In this document: positions 16,159-25,523 of the stretch, in pieces
Numbering within the stretch: the first letter of the stretch is position 1
How the letters are laid out: each line of letters starts with the position of its first letter
Source of the DNA: Pseudomonas sp. G.S.17
GTDB taxonomy: Bacteria; Pseudomonadota; Gammaproteobacteria; Pseudomonadales; Pseudomonadaceae
NCBI RefSeq assembly: GCF_038096165.1
Contig: NZ_CP151076.1
Coordinates: 2,911,501 to 2,975,500 of the forward strand
Length of the DNA stretch: 64,000 bases
Direction of reading: 5' to 3'
Made by a program: the position numbers and the translations under genes
Notes under the pieces: generated by a model
Told to the model about the DNA's origin: nothing
Database searches by the model: none
Seen by the model: the letters and a program-made list of their open reading frames with translations, nothing else

Positions 16159-18063
16159 TCATGCTGGTCTTTCTTCCAGGCCGCAGGCCCAAAGAATCGC
16201 CAGCCGGATGTACTCTGGCACCACGAAGTCAGTTTCCAAGACCTCTAGCGCGTCCGCAAACGACTGGGCATAGAGCCCTTTGCCGATCTCATCCGAATCG
16301 AGCCGATCAAGTAAGGCTCCCGCGTAATCGGCTCTTTCGGCAGATGTCATGGCGGCGAAATCCAGTTTCGCGTTCTTTTCCAGCCCCTTCACTACCGAAC
16401 CGTCCGGTACTGGCCAGAGTCCAGCCGCAACCGTCATCATCGTCCTGAGATTGTCGCCCTCCATCGCGATGTCGTATTCGAATGTCTTGTACATGCCTGC
16501 GAACAGTCGACCGAACTGCGATCGGTTAATGGGGCCTTGCAGCGATAATGCTGGGTTGTTACCAACAGGATGCTCATCAGCGTGGGGTAAAAAAGGTATT
16601 GCTTTGGTTCCGCCTTTCCCATCGTCAATAGACTTCAAAGACTTCGGTGGATCGTTGTCGGTTAGACCGGCGCACCTGACTGGCATATCAGCCCCCGGCT
16701 GCTCGCCATTGACGTCACAGAACAGCTGCATGAAGTGTTTGAAGTAAATACCTCCGAGGTTTATCACCGACACGCCATAATCATCCAGGCAGTCTCTCCC
16801 TTTGCCGTAGGGCCGCAGGACAATCCGAGCCAGCTCCGGCACCACGATGGCTTCTGCGATGCCCTCGACCAAGATTGCGCCCTTGGAAAACAACAGATTT
16901 GACTTCGTGACATCCAGCCAGCGATCAACAAAGCGCCGGCTCTGGTCGGGAAGCCCCGTGTTCCTGAGAGGTACTGCTACGGGCTTGTCGTCATTGGAGA
17001 TATGAATGATGTGATCGACCGACACAGCAGCAGAAATCACCGTTGAATGCGTGGTGATGATCACCTGTATCCCGCGTGCTTCGGCAACTGTCTTGAGGTG
17101 GCGAAGCAGCCGTAACTGGAGTTGGGGATGAAGGTGAGCCTCCGGCTCCTCAATCAGTAACAACCGCAGATAGGTTTCTTCACCTCGATCTTCCTCTGCT
17201 TCAAGGATGAGCTCTGCCAGGATCGATGCGATGTACAGAAGGTTGTTGTACCCCAGGCTATTTTCCTCCAACGACCGAAACTGGGTAGCGTCAGCCTGGG
17301 AGAGATTAGGGAAATACAAGAGCCGCAGGCCTTCCACGATTCGGGAGAAGCTGACCTCTGAAAACTGGATCATTGTGCCCTGGGAAAGGTGCATCCCCAG
17401 AGCTGCCTTCAGATTTTCACCGATTCTCTGATTGGCCAATTTGATAGCAAACTTGTCGCTTTCGGAGAGCTCACGGTTGAAGTCGCCCACGTATTGCTCC
17501 AGCGGGTGCAGCTCGCCGGCTTTTCTCGCGGTTTCAAGATCTTTGCGGCATAGGGCTTTCAACAGGCGAGCTAGGCGAGACTGGCGCCCCTCACGAAGTT
17601 TGGTCTCGGCGTCACGTAGCGGCGGTAGGTAAACGCAATGAATGTAGTCGAGCGTTTCCGTGTCTAAGGCCTTGGTGTATTCATGGCCACCGTATGTGTG
17701 GTGTCTGAACCGGCCGCGCGCCTCCTGATTAAGCGCGGTGAAAGTCAGTTTTGCTTCGTCGTGATTTCCACACCAATCTTCGAAGGCAATGACATCGTCT
17801 TTGTCCAAATCGGAAAACGTGGCTTGAATCCAGATCGATTCCGCGGGGACGGCTCCAACCCCAAAGCCTTTATAGAAATCGCGCTCACTGATGATCCGCT
17901 TACCCGACTCGGAGTCATTGAAAAGCTGGCGTATTGCGCTGATCACGCCGGTTTTGCCCGCTCCGTTTTCCCCAACGAGAACGTTGAGACCGTCGTGGAA
18001 CTCGATGGTAAAAGGCTTGCCAAAACACTTGAAACCATTAACGTCTAAAGCACGCAGATACAT
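16159..18063 (-). CDS. gajA: OLD-family ATPase/TOPRIM nuclease, GajA-type
   Basis: A 634-aa protein; the second ATG (18063) is chosen because AAGGG lies seven bases upstream. The N-terminal ABC-type ATPase has Walker A GENGAGKT (31-38), the composite Walker B LLLIEEPEAHLHPQ and H-loop TTHST. The C-terminal TOPRIM nuclease begins ILVEGIAEAIVVPEL. In Gabija, GajA tetramers nick specific DNA and are held inactive by ATP. The gene is first in a two-gene operon with the helicase. Length is slightly above that of typical GajA. Confidence 0.82.
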   Translation of the reverse strand: MYLRALDVNGFKCFGKPFTIEFHDGLNVLVGENGAGKTGVISAIRQLFNDSESGKRIISERDFYKGFGVGAVPAESIWIQATFSDLDKDDVIAFEDWCGNHDEAKLTFTALNQEARGRFRHHTYGGHEYTKALDTETLDYIHCVYLPPLRDAETKLREGRQSRLARLLKALCRKDLETARKAGELHPLEQYVGDFNRELSESDKFAIKLANQRIGENLKAALGMHLSQGTMIQFSEVSFSRIVEGLRLLYFPNLSQADATQFRSLEENSLGYNNLLYIASILAELILEAEEDRGEETYLRLLLIEEPEAHLHPQLQLRLLRHLKTVAEARGIQVIITTHSTVISAAVSVDHIIHISNDDKPVAVPLRNTGLPDQSRRFVDRWLDVTKSNLLFSKGAILVEGIAEAIVVPELARIVLRPYGKGRDCLDDYGVSVINLGGIYFKHFMQLFCDVNGEQPGADMPVRCAGLTDNDPPKSLKSIDDGKGGTKAIPFLPHADEHPVGNNPALSLQGPINRSQFGRLFAGMYKTFEYDIAMEGDNLRTMMTVAAGLWPVPDGSVVKGLEKNAKLDFAAMTSAERADYAGALLDRLDSDEIGKGLYAQSFADALEVLETDFVVPEYIRLAILWACGLEERPA

Positions 18064-18493
18064 GAGCATCCCTTCTCGTTAGTTGTCTTCCAATCGGGCC
18101 TGTGGCGCTGCTTGATCCCTCCGGCGCTTAGCACGACGCGCAGCTTAAAGGGCGCCCGAATAGTCGCGATACGATACACCGTGTCCAAGCCAAGACATAC
18201 CGGTGAGCCGTTGACGGACACGTCATACCAAAACAACCGCACCGCACTTTTTGACGCCGCTATCAGCTTCATTTGGTAATGACTGTGACCTGCACTGAGT
18301 CCACAGAATAAATACTGTATTGCGTACGCAGGCCGAATGTCCAAATCGCCTTACCAGCAGGGTGGCCTACGCAAAGGCGTGACTACCAGATACCCAGGCC
18401 AACACCGTCATTTTAATTGCTCCATGAGCCCAGGCATGACCCAAGCGTGTCCTCTAATAAGAGCCATCAGGATGCGTCAGAGGATAGGACTGA
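18064..18493. other. Gene-free stretch upstream of Gabija
   Basis: No supported gene; a 99-codon leftward frame (18045-18344) overlaps the Gabija start and lacks a ribosome site. The stretch probably holds the Gabija promoter and the 3' region of the leftward MFS gene. Confidence 0.4.
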
Positions 18494-19729
18494 TCAACCC
18501 AAGTCGGTCGCGGTGGTTGCTAGCTTCTTCAACTTGAATGCGACGAGCAGCGCGGCGAGAAGAAATGCCCCCATGAACGCGCCCACCCCATTCCAACCGC
18601 TTGCATGGTAAGCAAAGCCACCAAGACTACCTACGACGCTCGACCCGACGTAGTAGGAAAAGAGGTACAGAGACGAGGCCTGCCCTTTCGCGCGCACGGT
18701 GCGTCGACCGATCCAGCTGCTTGCAACTGAATGAGCCCCGAAGAAGCCAAATGTGAATACAACCATCCCTGGTAAAATCAAGACCACCGGCGTCGCCATG
18801 GTCAGCCCTAACCCCGCGGCCATGACCAGAATCGATACCATGAACATTGAGCGTCGGCCGTATTTATCAGCCAGGGATCCGACCTTGGCGGAGCTGTAGA
18901 TGCCGGCCAAGTAAGCGGCGGAGAGCAAACCTACCAACGCTTGGCTCATGTGGTAGGGCTCGGCCAACAGCCGATAGCCAATGTAGTTGAACATTGTCAC
19001 GAAGCATCCCATCAACAGGAACGCTTCGAGAAACAACCATGGCAGCCCTGCATCCTTGAAATGTACAGAAAATCCATCGATCAATGCTTTAGGGTTCAGG
19101 CGGATCGGGCGGAAATTACGCGATGCAGGTAAGAACTTGGCGAATAGGACGGCTGAGGTTAGCGCTATGCCGCCGATGATCAGCACGGCTACGCGCCAAG
19201 TGGTGAAATCGACCAATACGCCACTGATGAGTCGGCCGCTCATTCCGCCTACGGCGTTCCCCGCGATGTACAAACCCATCGCCAGACCAGTGTGCTTGGG
19301 ATGGATCTCCTCGCCGAGGTAGGTCATCCCTACCGCCGCCAGTCCCGATAGCGACAACCCGACCAGCGCTCTCATAATCAAAATTTCTGTCCAGGTAGGC
19401 ACAACGGCGCTGAGCAGCGTGCATAAGGCCGCGCTAAAAAGCGCAGCGACCATCACTGGCTTGCGCCCGACCGCATCGGAAATCGGGCCGGTGACCAGCA
19501 TGCCGATCGCCATGAGCCCCGTGGAGATTGAAAGTGAAAGACTCGCCTGGGCAGCGTTTAGTGAAAAATCGTGGGACAAGATCGGCATCAGGGGTTGCAC
19601 ACAGTAGAGCAGTGCGAAGGTTGCGAATCCGCCGGCAAACAGCGCCAAAGCCGTGCGCATAAACTCAGCTGTCCCTTTTTCGATGAACGATGCAGATGCG
19701 TCCCCGAATGTTGCGGTTGCGGGTTTCAA
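18494..19729 (-). CDS. MFS efflux transporter (YnfM-like)
   Basis: A 411-aa major facilitator with 12 predicted membrane segments. The MFS loop 2-3 signature GPISDAVGRKPVM and the matching C-terminal repeat GSLADKYGRRSMF are both visible. The N-terminus carries about 25 extra polar residues before the first helix (FMRTALALFAGGFATFALLY). YnfM/arabinose-efflux-like MFS proteins export small organic compounds; the substrate cannot be read. Divergent from the pseudogene at 20.0 kb; no LysR-type regulator is adjacent. Confidence 0.8.
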   Translation of the reverse strand: MKPATATFGDASASFIEKGTAEFMRTALALFAGGFATFALLYCVQPLMPILSHDFSLNAAQASLSLSISTGLMAIGMLVTGPISDAVGRKPVMVAALFSAALCTLLSAVVPTWTEILIMRALVGLSLSGLAAVGMTYLGEEIHPKHTGLAMGLYIAGNAVGGMSGRLISGVLVDFTTWRVAVLIIGGIALTSAVLFAKFLPASRNFRPIRLNPKALIDGFSVHFKDAGLPWLFLEAFLLMGCFVTMFNYIGYRLLAEPYHMSQALVGLLSAAYLAGIYSSAKVGSLADKYGRRSMFMVSILVMAAGLGLTMATPVVLILPGMVVFTFGFFGAHSVASSWIGRRTVRAKGQASSLYLFSYYVGSSVVGSLGGFAYHASGWNGVGAFMGAFLLAALLVAFKLKKLATTATDLG

Positions 19730-20001
19730 TAGGGTACCTCAGAAGTTTCAGGCTCAAGATGACCTGAAGGGTCAAGGGGGTGAACCGATTGATCCAATAT
19801 ACTATTCGACTGGATTGATATCTAGCACGTATCGTTTGCTATTGCCAATGGCAGCGTTCAAGATATACAAACTCACCAATCTAAAAAGCATCGCCTAGAT
19901 ATAACGTTTAACTTATTTAGAACTAGTAACAGACCTCGCTCCATTCCTATACTGATAAGAATAAAAGCAACAAAACAATAATAATAAGAGGGATGCATAC
20001 G

Positions 20002-20518
20002 ATGGCCCAGACAACATTCTCCTTCCGCACCGAATCGTCCAGAAAAGCCGACTATGAAGTCGCAGATCATGCGATTGAGAGGAAAGAAAGCCGCAAGCTC
20101 AGCAGATTTCAGGCGCTCGGCTATTTACTGTGTTGGGTAGATGCGCTCGCGGAAGATGAATCAGATCCAGGTCGCTCAATCAGCACGATCTTTGGTTTTG
20201 ATGGCGAAGTTGCAGCCTTGGGTTTCGACCCCTATGACCCGGTTCACATTCTCACGGCGCCGAACTGGAAAACCCGTATGCTCGCACGCCTGGTGCGTCA
20301 TCGGGGCCGCTGAGCGAGCCATCGCTAAACAGCTGGATTACAGCGATCTGCACAACTACTGGCCCGACACCGATTTCTGTAGCCCGGGTTTTGATGAGGA
20401 AGCCACGCAATGGGTTTCTAGCGCTGGTGCCTACGACGATCCTGCTGAGTTCAACATATGTGCTTTTGTCGGCAACCCTGCCCGGCCCCAGTTGATTTTC
20501 AAACCCGAGAGCCCCTGA
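20002..20518 (+). pseudogene. Frameshifted paralogue of the 10.3-kb gene
   Basis: The first frame (MAQTTFSFRTESS...) runs to a stop at 20313. The homology to the 166-aa protein at 10337 continues in the next frame from about 20285 (AWCVIGAAERAIAKQL, DLHNYWPDTDFC, FVGNPARPQLIF) to 20518. A single-base shift inside the CTCGCACGCCTGG tract would restore one frame. The start at 20002 has GAGGG nine bases upstream. It is either a true pseudogene, a sequencing error or, less likely, programmed frameshifting. Confidence 0.7.
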
Positions 20519-20545
20519 CCACTTGCCCGCCTAAAACTCGAAGGA

Positions 20546-20574
20546 GCCGCCGCACGCAAACGGGCTGCGGCGGC
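20546..20574. terminator. GC-rich stem-loop between convergent genes
   Basis: GCCGCCGCA (20546-20554) pairs perfectly with TGCGGCGGC (20566-20574) around an 11-base loop. It lies between the 3' ends of the rightward pseudogene and the leftward nitroreductase. There is no clear T run, so it may act as a weak bidirectional terminator or 3'-end stabiliser. Confidence 0.45.
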
Positions 20575-20659
20575 CCTAGCCTCCTGTGCGCTCAAGCACC
20601 TGCAATAATCACATTCTCTACAGCGAGCCATGCACTTCCGAAAGCACGACCTAGGCGGA

Positions 20660-21481
20660 TCAGCGCAGCCCGAACCCCATCCGCTTCAGCTCCTCGACGA
20701 GCTCTTCCCGCCCGTGCAGGTTCGAGACACTGCGAAGCCGATTGACCACCTGCTCCGACCACCCGGAAGCCTTCATGCCCTCACGCCGGTAAAACGCCCC
20801 CAGGCGCTCATCGTATTCAGCCACTGCATCCACATCGGCTGCTGTCGAGTAGGTCTCGTGGTGAAGCACTGCTCCTTGCGGTAACCTTGGCTTGACCTGT
20901 GCTGGTCGTTCGGCAGACGGATAACCGACGCATAGGCCGAAAACTGGATAGACCTGCGGCGGAAGGCCAAGCTCCTTGGCCACGCCTTCAATGTCGTTTC
21001 GGATTGCGCCGATGTACACGCTGCCAAGTCCCAGAGATTCCAGAGCAACCACGGCGTTCTGAGCCGCCAAAGCCGCATCTATGGTGCCGAGCAACAGGCT
21101 CTCAAGATAAGGCACTGCTTCCAGCTCCACCTCTTGCTGCTTTGCTACTCGAGCCACCCTCGAAAGGTCGGCAAGCCAGACAAAGAACAGAGGCGCCTGC
21201 CGAATGTAGGCTTGGTTGCCCGCCAGTGCTGAGAGACGCGCTTTCCTATCGCTATTCTGAACAGCGACAACGCTCCAGACCTGCAGGTTTGACGAGGTCG
21301 ACGCAGATTGCGCCGCGGCGATCAAGGTCTCGATGGTGCCGTCGGGCAGTTGCTGATCAGTGAAAGCACGAACGCTGCGATGGTCGAGTAACTGATCGAT
21401 CGTGTCGCTCCAGGGCTTCAGCGGCGACACGTCAGGCGCGCCATAGCGGGCAGCCAGTTTTGATTGTGCGTTGACTCTCAT
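20660..21481 (-). CDS. FMN-dependent NAD(P)H nitroreductase (NfsA-like)
   Basis: A 273-aa flavoprotein. The N-terminal RSVRAFTDQQLPDGTIETLI and QSASTSSNLQVWSVVAVQ blocks bind FMN phosphate, and ALESLGLGSVYIGAIRND and VFGLCVGYP are typical of the NfsA/Frp group. It should reduce nitroaromatics or quinones using NADPH. GGAG eight bases before ATG 21481 supports the start. It is an ordinary chromosomal-type enzyme among accessory genes. Confidence 0.8.
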   Translation of the reverse strand: MRVNAQSKLAARYGAPDVSPLKPWSDTIDQLLDHRSVRAFTDQQLPDGTIETLIAAAQSASTSSNLQVWSVVAVQNSDRKARLSALAGNQAYIRQAPLFFVWLADLSRVARVAKQQEVELEAVPYLESLLLGTIDAALAAQNAVVALESLGLGSVYIGAIRNDIEGVAKELGLPPQVYPVFGLCVGYPSAERPAQVKPRLPQGAVLHHETYSTAADVDAVAEYDERLGAFYRREGMKASGWSEQVVNRLRSVSNLHGREELVEELKRMGFGLR

Positions 21482-21570
21482 TCGAGATCTCCAAATAGAG
21501 ACTCAGGCTATCAAATCCCCGGCAGGCCGACACGCCCCCCGTAGGAAGTTTCATATACCATACGAGCACA

Positions 21571-21909
21571 TTGGTTCACACAGGCACTTTTCGTTTGTCA
21601 GCAAAGTCGCTAACCGCCCGCGAGGCCTATCAGGTGCTCCGCGACATCTCCTTAGGTGTTCGCACTATGCGCCGCCTGGGTACGAAGTCATGGACTGACA
21701 TGTACTGCGGGATGATGACCGTTGAGGTCGATGGCTGGGTCATCACGTTCTACAACGATTGCGACTCGCTCGACTACTGCGATAGCTGCTATTGCCCAGA
21801 CCGCCGTGCGTATCTCTTCGACTCGTCACAGCAATTTGGTACTGATCCTGTCGAGCTGCTCAGCACTTGGGAGCATGCTCAATTGGAGAAACTTCTTCGC
21901 GCTCTGTAA
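21571..21909 (+). CDS. Small Pseudomonas protein of unknown function (112 aa)
   Basis: TTG start at 21571. The conserved-looking core is LTAREAYQVLRDISLGVRTM, YCGMMTVEVDGWVITFYNDC, DYCDSCYCPDRRAYLF and DPVELLSTWEHAQLEKLL. This pattern recalls small Pseudomonas-restricted proteins of unknown function (I associate it with the DUF7693 group). Four Cys (YCDSCYC and nearby) might bind metal. Divergent from the nitroreductase. Confidence 0.55.
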   Translation: MVHTGTFRLSAKSLTAREAYQVLRDISLGVRTMRRLGTKSWTDMYCGMMTVEVDGWVITFYNDCDSLDYCDSCYCPDRRAYLFDSSQQFGTDPVELLSTWEHAQLEKLLRAL

Positions 21910-22064
21910 GACTTCACGGACGTCCAGCAGCACCTGATGCCTTAACAGCACGCTGCCCCTTCTGCCCTGGCCGCCACTAGCAGAGCAATCCCAAGCCATA
22001 GACGACGATTTGGTGCGCAACATAGATACCGTGCGCCCTAGGCTGAATTTTTGGAGCAAACTAC

Positions 22065-22823
22065 ATGACGATTGTTGCACGTGATTTCACAACTCAGCTG
22101 CTCATTGATGCAGGCATAAAGGATGGGATGCGCGTCTTGGACGTCGGTTGCGGATCGGGAGACGTGTCCTTCCTGGTACGCAGCCTTGTTGGAGAGTCCG
22201 GAGAGGTCATAGGCGTCGATCACGATGATGAGGCTCTCACTGCAGCACGCAACCGTCGCGCCGAAGGTTCTCTACCGTTGCCCGTTTTTATTCAGAGCAA
22301 CCTGCTCGATCTTCCCAATTCAATTGGCATGTTTGACGCTATCGTCGGTCGACGCGTGCTGATGTATCAAGCAGATACGGTTGCAACCGTTACCTCGCTT
22401 GCGGCGCATCTTCGCCCAAGCGGGTCGATGGTTTTCCAAGAGCACGATACGACGATGGCCCCAGCCAGCATCGACGCGTTCGCTCTGCATAGAAAGGCCC
22501 AGGGCTGGTTGAAGGAGATGATCGCGTGCGAAGGCGCTGACCTACACATCGGCTTCAATCTCCACGGTATTTTCACCAGGGCTGGCCTGTGTGTTGGTAG
22601 TGTGCGTGCAGAATGTCTTGTACAGACACCCGATTCCCCTTATAGCCTTGGCCACATCGTGCGAGCCTGCTTGCCGCGTATCATCGCACTGGGTGTGGCG
22701 ACCACGGATGAGATTGGCATCGAAACACTGCAGCAACGTTTGGACGATGAGCGCGTTCAGTCACATGGCATCTACATTGGAGATGTGATGTTCGGGGCAT
22801 GGGCTAGCAAGCCTGCCGGGTAA
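22065..22823 (+). CDS. SAM-dependent class I methyltransferase
   Basis: A 252-aa protein with the class I motif I VLDVGCGSGDVSF near residue 25, an acidic post-I residue (GVDHDD), and a motif II/III region (LPNSIGMFDAIVGRRVLMY). The C-terminal half has a helical cap domain typical of small-molecule methyltransferases. The substrate cannot be inferred. It stands alone between the small 112-aa protein and a convergent HAD gene. Confidence 0.75.
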   Translation: MTIVARDFTTQLLIDAGIKDGMRVLDVGCGSGDVSFLVRSLVGESGEVIGVDHDDEALTAARNRRAEGSLPLPVFIQSNLLDLPNSIGMFDAIVGRRVLMYQADTVATVTSLAAHLRPSGSMVFQEHDTTMAPASIDAFALHRKAQGWLKEMIACEGADLHIGFNLHGIFTRAGLCVGSVRAECLVQTPDSPYSLGHIVRACLPRIIALGVATTDEIGIETLQQRLDDERVQSHGIYIGDVMFGAWASKPAG

Positions 22824-22943
22824 GACCAAAACGCCGAGGATTGAATGTGCAACAGCGCAGACTTTCTGGGCCGCGGATAATCAGTGGCGTACGGGCTCGC
22901 CAAGTGATCGATGGAGGATGCTCCAACAATACGCGGATGGAGC

Positions 22944-23600
22944 TTATCCGTGTTGTAGCATTGAGGTGTGTCTTGCTTCAATCACAAGTTTGGCAAACTG
23001 CACCAGATCCCGTATCGCTCCCCTGCCCGATCGATCCAAGTGAAACCCCAGCATCCCCACCGCCCTGGGCCCATCCCTGTCGCACTTCAAAGAGTCGCCC
23101 ACCATTGCAATCTGCTCCTTTTGAACGCCGAACAGCTCACCGGGCGATACCGCCAGCGAGGTGCAGATGGACTGGTAAATCATCGCATGCGGCTTTATTG
23201 CGCCGACCTCATAGCTAAAGGCGTATCCATCGAGATCAGGAAATGCCTGCAGCACCGCAGCCCCATAAGGTTCGCAAAGGTTGGAGCATATGCCCACTCG
23301 CACGCCTTCTGCGCGCAGCAAAGCCACCGCCTCGATGCCATCCTCGAACGGTACGATCGATGCCACTTCGCGATCTAGGTCGTCCTGCAACTCTTGCAGG
23401 CGAGCGGGCGATGTGCTGATCCCCAGTTGATCCGCAGCATCCTCCAGCGACCATGGGTTACTCATCAGCACCCGCACATCGTCCGGGCTGGCCCTGCGGC
23501 CGCTGACAGCACCCTCTTTGAGCAGTTGCCTGAACGGATGGCGCTTACTTTGGAGGTTGACCAGGGTACCGAAGGCGTCGAAAACAACGGCTGAGATCAT
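22944..23600 (-). CDS. HAD-superfamily hydrolase
   Basis: A 218-aa protein starting at MISAVVFDAFGT, with AGGTAA before the ATG; the frame extends upstream to 23660 but without a ribosome site. HAD motif I is FDAFGT (D8 nucleophile), motif II VGICSNL, motif III Lys in YEVGAIKPH and motif IV VGDSLKCDRDG. The DAFGT form is typical of 2-haloacid dehalogenase-like and phosphatase-type members; the substrate is undetermined. Confidence 0.75.
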   Translation of the reverse strand: MISAVVFDAFGTLVNLQSKRHPFRQLLKEGAVSGRRASPDDVRVLMSNPWSLEDAADQLGISTSPARLQELQDDLDREVASIVPFEDGIEAVALLRAEGVRVGICSNLCEPYGAAVLQAFPDLDGYAFSYEVGAIKPHAMIYQSICTSLAVSPGELFGVQKEQIAMVGDSLKCDRDGPRAVGMLGFHLDRSGRGAIRDLVQFAKLVIEARHTSMLQHG

Positions 23601-24476
23601 GACATTACCTATTCGAGTCGTAGGCCTTACCTGCCGGAAACGTTGATTTATGGCCAGCAAGTGACCGTACCATCACAGCCCAATTTGTCCAGCACGTATC
23701 CAATCGGTGTATGCGATGCGTTAAGCCTTCTGTGGAACCTGAAATGCCCGTAGATACGCGGGTTTGATCAGCTCAGCTTGTAGCGGGTTATGCGGTGGAG
23801 TACAAATGTACTCACCACTCAACCTCACCTGCCTGCCGTTTTTCTGGTCGCCTGTGTAGGCACGTCTGCGATCCGCATGGCTGATTGGACAGGCGAGCAT
23901 CCCGTTAAAACTCCCAGAGCGCAGGGCAGAGATTCCGGGGCCGTCGGAAAGTATGCGCGGCCCTATTTGCCGGGAACATTGGCCCTAGAAGCACCGCGGG
24001 GTCTAGAACTGGTCGAATTTGGCCAGATCGCCAGCATATGTCGGAGGTACACCCCCCCTTGTAGAAGTGACGTGGGATGGAATCCAGCACGTCCTGCCGT
24101 CGTCGAGATATGGCGGGTAGCGGTTTTAACCAGAGATTTCGCTGATGGATCTGCGCCAGCGTGGCGAGTTTACAGAAGTCCTGTTTACCCCCTCGCAACC
24201 AGCTAGATCGGACGAGCTAATGCGCATGCTTGGTCGTATCAATGTGAAGTTCGGTGAAGAATGCCTTGCATTCTAGGCGGATGCCGGGCGATGAATCGCG
24301 AGATGATCAGCAAGAGCTATACCACGCGCATCAATCATCTTAGGCGTTTCCAAGCAATTAAGTCAGACGCTTAAGGCCACTAGGGCCGGCAGCAGCTCTG
24401 CACGCCGTGTACAGAGCCGGAGTCTTATAGTTTCAACGACGCAGTACTATTACCAATTTCCGATCGGGGCAAGCTG
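23601..24476. other. Gene-free stretch
   Basis: About 880 bp with no supported gene. The longest frame (23790-24206, plus) has no ribosome site, and its Pro/Arg-rich composition looks like random GC-rich sequence. It may be a decayed region at the junction of the ordinary block and the PIN/HEPN pair. Confidence 0.45.
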
Positions 24477-25442
24477 ATGCGATTTTTTTTGGATACGAAC
24501 ATCTGGAGCTACATCGCAAATGAGGGGGCCGGGAGCGAATTGGCTATGCGCGCCCGGGACACAGGCGTTGAGATCGTCATTTCCCCAGCTGTAGTGGATG
24601 AAGTTCAGCGACTGCCGGTTCTAGAGGCTCGTCGCAAGGTCATCCAACTGGTGACCAGAAAGGACTGGAAGCGGCTGATGCCCGAAATATTCAGCGAATG
24701 CGCCGAGGTCAAGTCGGAGATCATAAGGCTTCGCCCCGAATGGGTCATCGCCGAACCGAATATGACTGAATTCAATCGTGTCAGGTATGACTGGGTAAGG
24801 CGTACAGGAGGTTTCTGGGATCGTGCACGCCGAGAGATAGAGACACCTGCGACTAACGAAAGCGTACGACGAGACGAAGAAGAACGTCTTGCTGTGGAGC
24901 AATCATACGCAATCAGGGAGCGAATGAAGAAGATCAAACCCGGCAGCGAAGAGCACCTGCAGAAGGTCGGACATATCCCCGAAGCGGGTACGCCAGGCTG
25001 GTCTGGAGATCCCGTACAGTATTGGCGGGTACCCAGCTTGCACATGTTCATAACCGAGCTCCAGGTTTATGAAAGCGCCGTTCGGGAGTGGCTCGATAGC
25101 GAGATCGATGTGCTGGCGATGCTTTCATCCCCCGACTCGATGAACAGGCTTTGGCTGCATGAGCTCGATGCGGCAGCGGTTCCGCGGCAATGGCTTCGAG
25201 GCGCGTTCGAGTTTCTTCAAGCCTGGCATAAGGTCACCACCGGTACGCCGGGGGACGCGCGTCTAGCCGCGCACCTTGTTGACGCCGACATCATCATCTC
25301 GGCGGACAAGAATTTCGTGCGGTTTGCAGAGCGTTGTCGAGACGAAGCGCCGTTTTCGATTGGCAAGACTCTGCGTGCTCAAGCTAATCGCGCAGGTGTC
25401 GACGAAGTTCTGCAATGGATTTCAAAACCTGAAACCCTCTGA
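24477..25442 (+). CDS. PIN-domain protein with large insertion
   Basis: A 321-aa protein. FLDTNIWSYI (D6) and VVDEVQRLP supply the first acidic residues of a PIN nuclease, and HLVDADIIISADKNFVRF near the C-terminus supplies the last two Asp. Between them lies an insertion of nearly 200 residues, highly charged in its first part (RRDEEERLAVEQ, RERMKKIKPGSEEH). PIN proteins are metal-dependent RNases. Typical VapC toxins are about 130 aa, so this is an enlarged, stand-alone type. A HEPN-like protein gene follows 80 bp downstream. Confidence 0.65.
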   Translation: MRFFLDTNIWSYIANEGAGSELAMRARDTGVEIVISPAVVDEVQRLPVLEARRKVIQLVTRKDWKRLMPEIFSECAEVKSEIIRLRPEWVIAEPNMTEFNRVRYDWVRRTGGFWDRARREIETPATNESVRRDEEERLAVEQSYAIRERMKKIKPGSEEHLQKVGHIPEAGTPGWSGDPVQYWRVPSLHMFITELQVYESAVREWLDSEIDVLAMLSSPDSMNRLWLHELDAAAVPRQWLRGAFEFLQAWHKVTTGTPGDARLAAHLVDADIIISADKNFVRFAERCRDEAPFSIGKTLRAQANRAGVDEVLQWISKPETL

Positions 25443-25523
25443 CGCACTGGGGTTGTGGTTCACGCAGCGGATTATTTGCTCTGTTTCAGAGCTGATGGGG
25501 TTAGAGGACGCGAGGTTGGTAGT

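Noticed and set aside
18045..18344. Leftward 99-codon frame upstream of Gabija
   Set aside because: It overlaps the Gabija start, has no ribosome site and its composition is not protein-like.
23790..24206. Rightward 138-codon frame
   Set aside because: No start signal, random-like Pro/Arg-rich sequence and no recognised motif.
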